From: Rhodobacter sp.
GTDB taxonomy: Bacteria > Pseudomonadota > Alphaproteobacteria > Rhodobacterales > Rhodobacteraceae
DNA: 5,004 nucleotides
Assembly: GCA_013824055.1 (NCBI GenBank)
Contig: PNNE01000353.1
Location: 1-5,004 of the forward strand
Direction of reading: 5' to 3'
The position numbers were made by a program, and so were the translations under genes. The notes below the pieces were generated by a model, which had not been told where the DNA came from, made no database searches, and saw only the letters and a list, made by a program, of their open reading frames with translations. Numbering within the stretch: the first letter of the stretch is position 1; each line of letters starts with the position of its first letter. Shown in pieces: positions 1 through 4,777 of this stretch.

Positions 1-79
1 GGGCTTCAGCGCCGAGACCAGTTTCGACGAGATCATCCGGATCTACCTGGAAGACGACCATCCGGCAGGCCCGTCCTGA
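1..79 (+). CDS. C-terminal end of an unidentified protein (5' part outside window)
   Basis: Reading from base 2, 25 codons are open to a TGA at 77-79. The tail contains SFDEIIRIYLEDD, a mixed acidic and hydrophobic stretch that looks like a C-terminal amphipathic helix, then a short HPAGPS end. Codons in this frame nearly all end in G or C, as in the other genes here. The other two forward frames give Arg/Pro-rich translations typical of out-of-frame GC-rich DNA. The gene runs convergently to the aminotransferase that ends at 215, with a hairpin between them. The fragment is too short for me to assign a family. The stop codon lies in the first unit of a 13-bp tandem repeat. Confidence 0.55.
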   Translation, partial: GFSAETSFDEIIRIYLEDDHPAGPS

Positions 80-108
80 CCGCCCGTCCTGACCGCCCGT
101 CCTGACCG
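70..108. repeat. 13-bp tandem repeat, three exact copies, spanning a stop codon
   Basis: The unit CCCGTCCTGACCG occurs at 70-82, 83-95 and 96-108, followed by a degenerate start of a fourth copy (CCCGTTCGG, 109-117). Each copy carries a TGA, at 77, 90 and 103. Because 13 is not a multiple of 3, these three stops fall in all three forward frames. The first TGA ends the upstream partial gene. The likely origin is slippage or local duplication at the gene's 3' end (inference). Confidence 0.9.
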
Positions 109-116
109 CCCGTTCG

Positions 117-145
117 GCACCGACCGCGCGCCCGCCGGTCGGTGC
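117..145. terminator. GC-rich hairpin between convergent genes, probable (bidirectional) terminator
   Basis: GCACCGACCG (117-126) and CGGTCGGTGC (136-145) are exact reverse complements, giving a 10-bp stem with a 9-nt loop. G-U and C-G pairs can add slightly at the base. It lies 38 bp after the stop of the plus-strand partial gene and about 70 bp past the stop of the minus-strand aminotransferase, the usual place for a shared terminator. Neither side has a clear run of T, so it is not a textbook Rho-independent terminator. It may instead act as a 3'-end stabiliser. Confidence 0.55.
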
Positions 146-214
146 TGGGTGCGACGATCCTGATCGCCTCCGCAATCTGCATCTCGGTGCGGGAACGAGG
201 GGCATTACGCAGCG

Positions 215-1420
215 CTACAGCGCACCTTTGGCCACAACCTGCGCCGCCGCCGCCAGGGCGCCGGGGCCATGCGGGATGTCCAGGGCGGTCATGCCGGCCT
301 CCATCACCGCCAGCGCGCCCAGAGTCATGTGGGCGTTCACATGGCCCATATGTGCGACCCGCAGGAAGCCGTGATAGGCCGGATCGGTCGCGGGTGCCAT
401 GCCAAGGCCGATGCCCAGCGTCACGCCCGCCTGTCTTTCGCACCAGTCGCGCAGCCGGGTGGCATGGGGGGCACCGAAGCGCGCCGCGGTCACCGACCAG
501 CCGCGATGGGCGCGATCCGAGACGTTCATCCCGATGGCCGGGTTGCCCGCCGACCAGCAGTCGAAGGCCGCCCAGACCGCCGAGGCCAGCGAGTGGTGGC
601 GCTTCCAGACATTGGGCAGGCCCTCTTCACGGATCATGTCCAGGGCCTCGCGCAGGCCGTAGAGGTGCGAGGTCGGCGCGGTGCCGTCCCAGATCTGCCA
701 GAACTCCTCGGGTTCCGCCCGTGGCCCCCAGGCCCAGTAAGGCGTCGCAAGGTCAGACGCGCCGCAGCGCAGGCGGGCGGTGTCGCTGAACCAGACGAAG
801 GCCATGCCGGGGGGCGTCATCAGCCCCTTCTGGCAGGCGGCGACCATGACATCGACGCCCCAGTCGTCCATGCGGAATTCGTCGCAGCCAAGCGAGGCGA
901 TGCAGTCCACCGCCAGAAGTGCGGGATGCCCCGCCGCATCCATCGCCGCGCGCAGGGCCGGGATGTCGGTCTTGATCGTGCTGGCCGTGTCGACATGCGT
1001 GGTCAGGACGGCCTTGATCCGGTGGGACCTGTCGGCCCGCAACGCAGCCTCGACCCGGCCCATGTCGACGGGCGCGGATTTGCCGAAGTCCAGCAGCTCG
1101 ACCTCGATCCCCATCGCGCGGGCCGAATTGGCCCAGGACAGGCCGAACTGCCCCACCGCCAGCACCAGGGCCTTGTCGCCCCGGTTGAAGAGGTTGGCAT
1201 TCGCCGCCTCCCACCCGGAATGGCCGTTGCCGATGTACATCGCGAGATGGCCCACCGTCCCCGCCACGGCGCGCAGGTCCGGGAAAAGCGAGGCCACCAT
1301 CTCGATCAGCGGGCCTTCGTAGATGTTGGGCGAGCCCTGATGCATCGCGCGCAGCACCCGGTCGGGGATGATCGAGGGGCCGGGAATGGCCAGATAGGGG
1401 CGGCCGTTGGCAAGGCTCAT
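215..1420 (-). CDS. Class V PLP-dependent aminotransferase, serine/alanine-glyoxylate aminotransferase type
   Basis: 401 residues, close to the roughly 400 usual for SgaA/AGXT-like enzymes. These transfer an amino group from serine or alanine to glyoxylate (or pyruvate) in the cytoplasm, using PLP. Visible landmarks in order: an N-terminal PGPS motif (13-16); a phosphate-contact turn NGHSGWEAA (65-73); GQFG (90-93); THVDTAS (141-147), matching the THNETxTG region; AVDCIASLG (170-178) with the PLP-ring Asp at 172; ACQKGLMTPPG (195-205) with the Schiff-base Lys at 198; the TAPTSHLYGLREAL loop (249-260 region); and GFLRVAHMGH with the likely carboxylate-binding Arg at 354. The frame is open further upstream to an ATG at 1474. 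I chose 1420 because a strong AAGGAG sits 6 nt before it, MSLANGRPYLAIPGP is the normal family N terminus, and a promoter lies inside the longer version. It is monocistronic and divergent from the exporter. The exact substrate cannot be read from the sequence; no serine-cycle genes lie nearby. Confidence 0.88.
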   Translation of the reverse strand: MSLANGRPYLAIPGPSIIPDRVLRAMHQGSPNIYEGPLIEMVASLFPDLRAVAGTVGHLAMYIGNGHSGWEAANANLFNRGDKALVLAVGQFGLSWANSARAMGIEVELLDFGKSAPVDMGRVEAALRADRSHRIKAVLTTHVDTASTIKTDIPALRAAMDAAGHPALLAVDCIASLGCDEFRMDDWGVDVMVAACQKGLMTPPGMAFVWFSDTARLRCGASDLATPYWAWGPRAEPEEFWQIWDGTAPTSHLYGLREALDMIREEGLPNVWKRHHSLASAVWAAFDCWSAGNPAIGMNVSDRAHRGWSVTAARFGAPHATRLRDWCERQAGVTLGIGLGMAPATDPAYHGFLRVAHMGHVNAHMTLGALAVMEAGMTALDIPHGPGALAAAAQVVAKGAL

Positions 1421-1426
1421 GCAGCT

Positions 1427-1432
1427 CTCCTT
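1427..1432 (-). promoter_or_regulatory. Shine-Dalgarno site of the aminotransferase gene
   Basis: On the minus strand AAGGAG lies 6 nt upstream of the ATG at 1420. It is the best ribosome-binding site near any candidate start of this frame, and it decides for 1420 over the in-frame ATG at 1474. Confidence 0.85.
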
Positions 1433-1445
1433 CGCTTGCCCGCCA

Positions 1446-1474
1446 TGGCTAGGCCCGAGTGCAGGCAGCGTCAA
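1446..1474 (-). promoter_or_regulatory. Sigma-70-like promoter of the aminotransferase gene
   Basis: Read on the minus strand, TTGACG (1474-1469) and TAGCCA (1451-1446) are separated by exactly 17 bp. The -35 matches TTGACA at five of six positions; the -10 is weaker. Transcription would start near 1439, giving a leader of about 20 nt that contains the AAGGAG. It sits in the divergent intergenic region shared with the exporter gene. It is predicted from sequence only. Confidence 0.5.
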
Positions 1475-1489
1475 TCCGGCCTGGCTTGA

Positions 1490-1515
1490 GGGTTGCGGCC
1501 TTTCGGGCTAAACCC
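1490..1515. other. Imperfect inverted repeat just before the exporter start codon
   Basis: GGGTT (1490-1494) pairs with AACCC (1511-1515), and GCC (1498-1500) with GGC (1506-1508) inside it, leaving small internal loops. It ends 5 nt before the exporter ATG, where a Shine-Dalgarno site would be expected and none is seen. It could be an operator or a translational hairpin, or chance pairing in GC-rich DNA. Confidence 0.3.
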
Positions 1516-1520
1516 TGCCG

Positions 1521-3293
1521 ATGCACGACGAAGACCACACCCCGGAGACCGACCGCCCCTATTCCTCGCGCGAGCTTTTCCGGCGCTATTTCCGCCTGTA
1601 CCTGCGGCCGCATCTGGGGCTGATGCTGCTGACCTTCCTGATCATGATGATCGAGGGGTCGACGCTGGGTCTGTTGTCCTACATGCTGAAACCCCTGTTC
1701 GACGTGGTCTTTGCCGAGGGCGGCTCGGGTCTCCTGATCTGGGTGGGCCTGGCGATCCTGGGGCTGTTCCTCGTGCGCGCGACCACCTCGATCCTGGGGC
1801 GCTGGCTGCTGACGCGCATCAACCAGCATGCCGCCGGGGCGATGCAGGTCGACCTGGTGCGCCATCTTCTGACGCTGGACGCAAGCTTTTACCATGAGCA
1901 TTCGCCCGGCAAGCTGATCGAGAGGGTGCAGGGCGACACGATGGCCGCGCAGGGGGCTGCGGTGCTGGTGATCGGCGGGGTCGGGCGTGATGTGGTCGCG
2001 CTGATCGGCCTGTTCATGGTGGCGATCTGGATCGATCCGTACTGGACCGCCGCAGCCATGATCGGCGCGCCGCTTCTGCTGTTTCCCGCCTATCTTCTGC
2101 GCCGCTACCTGCGGCGCAAGGCGATGCTCACGCGCGAACAATCCGGCCTGCGTGCGACACGGCTGGACGAGATCTTTCACGGCATCCAGTCGGTCAAGCT
2201 GAACCGGATGGAGGACTATCAGACCTCGCGCTTCCAGCGGATCATCGACAGCATCGTCCGCGCCGAGGTCAAGACCGCGCTTGGCCGCGCGGCAATGCCC
2301 GCGCTGGTCGACGTGATCACCGGGCTGGGCTTTTTCGCCGTGCTGATGCTGGGCGGCGCCGAGGTTGCCAGCGGCGAGCGGACGACGGGCGAATTCATGT
2401 CCTTCTTCACCGCGATGGCGCTGACGTTCCAGCCGATCCGGCGTCTCAGCGATCTGGCGGGCCAGTGGCAGGTGGCCGAGGCCAGCCTGGAGCGGATCTT
2501 CACGCTGTTCGACACCCTGCCCGCAGGTAGCCGACCGGCGCAAAGCCGGGCCCGGCCTGCCCCCGGTGCGCCCGAGATCCGGTTCGAGAACGTCAGCTTC
2601 ACCTACCCCGACCGTCCGGTGCTGGAGGGTCTGAGCTTCACCGCCGAGGCCGGCAAGGTCACCGCGCTGGTCGGGTCCTCGGGCGCGGGCAAGTCCACGG
2701 TGTTCCAGCTGATCTCGGCCCTGATCGAGCCGCAGTCGGGCCGCATCCTGATCGGCGGCGTCGATGTCCAGGACCTGAGCCTGTTCGACCAGCGCGCGCT
2801 GCTGGCCGCCGTGTCGCAGGACGCCGCACTGTTCGACGAGACCCTGCGCGAAAACCTGCTTCTGGGCCGCGAAGACAGCGACCCGGAACACCTGATGCAG
2901 GTCCTGGACGATGCCGAGGCGTCGGGGTTCGTTTCCGCCATGCCGCTTGGCCTTGACACCCATGTCGGCACCCGCGGCTCGGCCCTGTCCGGGGGCCAGC
3001 GGCAGCGTGTGGCGATTGCCAGGGCGCTCCTGGCCGATGCGCCGGTCCTGCTGCTGGACGAGGCGACCTCGGCCCTGGACACCCGGACCGAGGCTGCCGT
3101 CTCGGCAGCCCTGTCGCGCGCCCAGAAAAGCCGGACCACGCTGGTCATCGCGCACCGGCTGTCCACCGTGAAAGGCGCCGACAAGATCATCGTGCTGGAC
3201 CGCGGCCGCCTGATCGAGGAAGGCACCCATGATCAGCTTATGGCCCTCCGCGGGCTTTACGCCCAGTTGCAAGGGGCACAACTGCGTGACTGA
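1521..3293 (+). CDS. MsbA-type ABC exporter half-transporter (fused permease and ATPase)
   Basis: 590 residues, the standard size of a type IV ABC exporter half-transporter that works as an inner-membrane homodimer. The N-terminal domain has about six membrane helices (roughly 32-54, 70-92, 147-170, 173-195, 262-282 and 290-306). An Ala/Pro/Arg-rich linker follows (about 334-351), then a complete ATPase domain. That domain has an A-loop Tyr362, Walker A GSSGAGKST (385-393), Q-loop Gln433, signature LSGGQ (489-493), Walker B LLLDE (510-514, catalytic Glu514), D-loop SALD (517-520) and H-loop His545, so it should be active. The X-loop reads THVGTRG (480-486), without the Glu residues of the TEVGERG form. 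The family includes lipid A, lipid and drug flippases. The MsbA-like organisation suggests a lipid substrate, but substrate is inference. No clear Shine-Dalgarno precedes the ATG. The YgfZ gene follows after 39 bp and is probably cotranscribed. Confidence 0.92.
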   Translation: MHDEDHTPETDRPYSSRELFRRYFRLYLRPHLGLMLLTFLIMMIEGSTLGLLSYMLKPLFDVVFAEGGSGLLIWVGLAILGLFLVRATTSILGRWLLTRINQHAAGAMQVDLVRHLLTLDASFYHEHSPGKLIERVQGDTMAAQGAAVLVIGGVGRDVVALIGLFMVAIWIDPYWTAAAMIGAPLLLFPAYLLRRYLRRKAMLTREQSGLRATRLDEIFHGIQSVKLNRMEDYQTSRFQRIIDSIVRAEVKTALGRAAMPALVDVITGLGFFAVLMLGGAEVASGERTTGEFMSFFTAMALTFQPIRRLSDLAGQWQVAEASLERIFTLFDTLPAGSRPAQSRARPAPGAPEIRFENVSFTYPDRPVLEGLSFTAEAGKVTALVGSSGAGKSTVFQLISALIEPQSGRILIGGVDVQDLSLFDQRALLAAVSQDAALFDETLRENLLLGREDSDPEHLMQVLDDAEASGFVSAMPLGLDTHVGTRGSALSGGQRQRVAIARALLADAPVLLLDEATSALDTRTEAAVSAALSRAQKSRTTLVIAHRLSTVKGADKIIVLDRGRLIEEGTHDQLMALRGLYAQLQGAQLRD

Positions 3294-3332
3294 GGCCTTT
3301 CCCCGCCCCGCCCGGCCCCTGGACTGCCTGGC

Positions 3333-4088
3333 ATGACCCAGACTGCGCGCACCCTCTGGACGCTTTCCGGCAAGGATGCCCTGACCTTCCTGCAGGGCCT
3401 GGTCTCGAACGACCTGCGGCCGCTGGAGACGGGTCCCGGCATTGTCTGGGCCGCGCTTCTGTCGCCGCAGGGCAAGTATCTGGCCGACTTCTTCGTGGTG
3501 CGGCTTGCCAGCGGGCCGCTCTTGATCGACATCGCCGCGCCGCTTGCCGCAGACACCCTGCGGCGTCTGACCCTCTACCGGCTGCGCGCCGATGTGCAGA
3601 TCCAGCCCGCGTCGCTGACCGTCAGCCGCGGCCTTGGCACTCCGCCCGCAGACGCCCTGCCCGACCCGCGTCATCCTGCCCTTGGCTGGCGGCACTACGG
3701 CACCGATGCGCTGCCCGAAGCGCCGGTCGACTGGGACGCCATTCGCGTCCGGCACGTGATCCCGGAAAGCGGCGTCGAACTGGTGCCGGATGAAACCTAC
3801 ATCCTTGAGGCGGGGTTCGAGCGTCTGCACGGCGTCGATTTCCGCAAGGGCTGCTACGTCGGCCAGGAAGTCACTGCGCGGATGAAGCACAAGACCGAGC
3901 TGCGCAAGGGCCTGGTCCGCGTCGCGGTCGAGGGCACGGCCCCTGTGGGCACCGAGATCCTGGCCGACGGCAAGCCCGCGGGCACGCTTTTCACCCAGTC
4001 CGGCGGCAAGGCCATCGCCCATCTGCGCTTCGACCGTGCCGGACAGGCCATGCAGGCCGCAAGCGCCCGGGTCCAGCTGGACGACTGA
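3333..4088 (+). CDS. ygfZ: YgfZ/IBA57-type folate-binding protein for Fe-S enzyme maintenance (GcvT-like fold)
   Basis: 251 residues, shorter than E. coli YgfZ (about 326) and in keeping with compact alphaproteobacterial members. The hallmark KGCYVGQE is at 172-179 with the conserved Cys174, followed by TARMKHKTELRKGL, the stretch shared by YgfZ and mitochondrial IBA57. The N-terminal half carries the GcvT-like opening (LSGKDALTFLQGLVSNDL, 11-28; LLSPQGKYLADFFV, 42-55). The family binds tetrahydrofolate and helps assemble or repair certain [4Fe-4S] enzymes in the cytoplasm; it is not the glycine-cleavage T protein itself. The start ATG at 3333 fits the family N terminus, although no strong Shine-Dalgarno is seen. 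It lies 39 bp after the exporter stop with no convincing terminator between, so transcription probably comes from the exporter promoter. No obvious terminator follows it. Confidence 0.87.
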   Translation: MTQTARTLWTLSGKDALTFLQGLVSNDLRPLETGPGIVWAALLSPQGKYLADFFVVRLASGPLLIDIAAPLAADTLRRLTLYRLRADVQIQPASLTVSRGLGTPPADALPDPRHPALGWRHYGTDALPEAPVDWDAIRVRHVIPESGVELVPDETYILEAGFERLHGVDFRKGCYVGQEVTARMKHKTELRKGLVRVAVEGTAPVGTEILADGKPAGTLFTQSGGKAIAHLRFDRAGQAMQAASARVQLDD

Positions 4089-4140
4089 CCGGCCCCGCAC
4101 CCTTGACCCTGCGGAACGCACGGACTTGCAAGAAAATGTA

Positions 4141-4151
4141 AACCAATGGTT
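4141..4151. other. 11-bp palindrome in the AT-richer intergenic region
   Basis: AACCA-A-TGGTT is a perfect short inverted repeat upstream of the promoter candidate at 4183-4212. It might be a regulator half-site pair. It is short enough to be chance. Confidence 0.2.
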
Positions 4152-4182
4152 GAAAGACTGTCGGCCTTCCCCATATGTCGCT

Positions 4183-4212
4183 TTGTCCGGGGGATCGATA
4201 CGACTATATACA
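4183..4212 (+). promoter_or_regulatory. Candidate sigma-70-like promoter for the 4343-4669 gene
   Basis: TTGTCC (4183-4188) is followed after 18 bp by TATACA (4207-4212); an overlapping TATATA (4205-4210) gives a 16-bp spacer. It is the clearest TATA-like box in the 254-bp intergenic region, which is visibly richer in A and T than the flanking genes. Transcription would begin near 4219, giving a leader of about 124 nt that opens directly into a stem-loop. Confidence 0.45.
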
Positions 4213-4221
4213 GTGCCATAC

Positions 4222-4258
4222 GGAATGGGCTATGCAACGGACGCATAGCAGTTATTCC
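4222..4258 (+). other. Stem-loop at the predicted 5' end of the leader RNA
   Basis: GCTATGC (4229-4235) and GCATAGC (4243-4249) form a perfect 7-bp stem around a 7-nt loop AACGGAC. Outside it, GGAAT (4222-4226) pairs exactly with ATTCC (4254-4258). The bases between can make two G-U pairs with a small AG bulge, so the whole arm can form about 14 pairs. It starts only a few bases after the predicted transcription start. Possible roles are a 5' stabilising hairpin, a regulatory leader element or, as DNA, an operator. It matches no riboswitch class I know. Confidence 0.5.
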
Positions 4259-4263
4259 AAAAG

Positions 4264-4285
4264 CGGTCAGCCCGAATCGTGACCG
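4264..4285 (+). other. Second inverted repeat in the leader
   Basis: CGGTCA (4264-4269) and TGACCG (4280-4285) are exact reverse complements with a 10-nt loop. It lies directly after the first stem-loop and before an unpaired, purine-rich stretch that leads to the ribosome-binding site. It is weaker than the first and could be chance or a DNA-binding site. Confidence 0.35.
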
Positions 4286-4330
4286 AACCGTTACAACCCA
4301 CGAACGCCGCGAAAGACAAGAGCAAGAAAA

Positions 4331-4335
4331 AAGGA
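4331..4335 (+). promoter_or_regulatory. Shine-Dalgarno site of the small conserved gene
   Basis: AAGGA lies 7 nt before the ATG at 4343, inside an A-rich stretch (about 4313-4338) likely to stay single-stranded. The good spacing fixes the start codon. Confidence 0.75.
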
Positions 4336-4342
4336 AAACCCG

Positions 4343-4669
4343 ATGCGTGACACCATCGACAGCACCGCCTTCAATTTCGAGCAGGGGCAGCGTGCACGCA
4401 AGCTTTTTGCCGCCGTGGTTCTGGCGGCCCTGGACGACGCCATTGCCGACGACAAGAAGTACGGCAACGGCCCGGACCAGATTGCCCGCTGGGCGCGTTC
4501 GCGCGACGGTCGTGAGGTGCTGTCCTGCGCCGGAATCGACCCTAACGAGCGTGTCGTGAAGGGCCTGATGGAATTCGTCTCGAAGGGCGTGCGCACCTCG
4601 GTCGCGCTGAGCCGCGAAGAGTCCGAACGCCGCCACGCGCAGGAACTGGAGCAGGCCGAAGCCGCCTGA
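4343..4669 (+). CDS. Small conserved alphaproteobacterial protein of unknown function (probably the DUF6280 family)
   Basis: 108 residues, charged and apparently all-helical, with no signal peptide or membrane segment, so probably cytoplasmic. Landmarks: FNFEQGQRARKLF (10-22), a hydrophobic helix AAVVLAALDDAI (23-34), KKYGNGPDQIARWARS (38-53), a central REVLSCAGIDPNERVV (57-72) with the only Cys at 62, and a Glu/Arg-rich C-terminal helix (90-108). I recognise closely similar proteins as widespread in Rhodobacterales and recall them as DUF6280; the family number is from memory. No catalytic motif is visible, and I do not assign a function. It has its own promoter candidate, a structured leader, a good Shine-Dalgarno and a strong terminator, so it is probably a well-expressed single-gene unit. 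Codon use is like its neighbours, with no sign of transfer. Confidence 0.85.
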   Translation: MRDTIDSTAFNFEQGQRARKLFAAVVLAALDDAIADDKKYGNGPDQIARWARSRDGREVLSCAGIDPNERVVKGLMEFVSKGVRTSVALSREESERRHAQELEQAEAA

Positions 4670-4695
4670 TCCGTTTGCCTGCGGACCACCCGATG

Positions 4696-4717
4696 CGCGC
4701 CCCGACGGGGCGCGTTT
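4696..4717 (+). terminator. Rho-independent-like terminator after the small conserved gene
   Basis: CGCGCCCC (4696-4703) and GGGGCGCG (4707-4714) form an 8-bp all-GC stem with a tight 3-nt loop, followed by TTTCCATTTCC. It begins 26 bp after the stop at 4669. The T-run is short and interrupted, but only the plus-strand side has T residues, so it serves the plus-strand gene. Confidence 0.75.
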
Positions 4718-4735
4718 CCATTTCCGGTCCCGGCG

Positions 4736-4777
4736 CCTAGTCCAGGGCGCCCAGTCCAGATCGCCTAGTCCAGATCG
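4736..4777. repeat. 14-bp tandem repeat, three copies, spanning a stop codon
   Basis: Units are CCTAGTCCAGGGCG (4736-4749), CCCAGTCCAGATCG (4750-4763) and CCTAGTCCAGATCG (4764-4777). The third copy holds the stop codon (TAG on the minus strand, 4765-4767) and last codons of the minus-strand gene, so the duplicated unit is that gene's own 3' end. The first copy also keeps a TAG (4737-4739); the middle copy has lost it. GGCGCC at 4732-4737 and 4746-4751 can also pair as a 6-bp hairpin, perhaps helping termination of the minus-strand gene. Confidence 0.85.

Noticed and set aside
70..108. The 13-bp repeat as a CRISPR array
   Set aside because: Units are too short and directly adjacent, with no spacers and no cas genes in the window.
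155..166. Short palindrome CGATC-CT-GATCG near the left hairpin
   Set aside because: The arms are only 5 bp and common by chance in this composition, and nothing in its position suggests a role.
33..443. Minus-strand and plus-strand open frames covering the left intergenic region (33-443 and 142-789)
   Set aside because: Translations are Arg/Gly/Pro-rich, overlap the hairpin, the tandem repeat and the aminotransferase 3' end, and have no good ribosome-binding site.
1421..1474. N-terminal extension of the aminotransferase to the ATG at 1474
   Set aside because: The added 18 residues are not family-like, the -35 and -10 boxes would lie inside them, and the strong AAGGAG sits before the 1420 start.
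269..1489. A 406-codon plus-strand open frame opposite the aminotransferase
   Set aside because: The aminotransferase on the other strand has all the family motifs, a promoter and a Shine-Dalgarno. This frame gives an Arg/Gly/His-rich translation with no recognisable domain and is a shadow.
1449..4121. An 890-codon open frame on the minus strand opposite the exporter and ygfZ
   Set aside because: It lies antisense to two genes with complete, well-known motifs. Its translation is Gln/Arg/Gly/His-rich with no domain, the typical shadow produced when GC-rich genes avoid the codons whose complements are stops.
4103..4131. TTGACC-17-TTGCAA as another promoter after ygfZ
   Set aside because: The -35 is good, but the -10 matches TATAAT at only two positions. 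The TATA-like box at 4205-4212 is far better.
4036..4559. Plus-strand open frames through the 4089-4342 region (4036-4248 and 4146-4559)
   Set aside because: They overlap the ends of ygfZ or the small conserved gene in another frame, lack Shine-Dalgarno sites, and cross the promoter and stem-loops.
3854..4689. Minus-strand open frames opposite ygfZ's end and the small gene
   Set aside because: They are antisense shadows with Ser/Arg-rich composition, and one runs through the intergenic promoter region. The plus-strand genes explain the coding signal.
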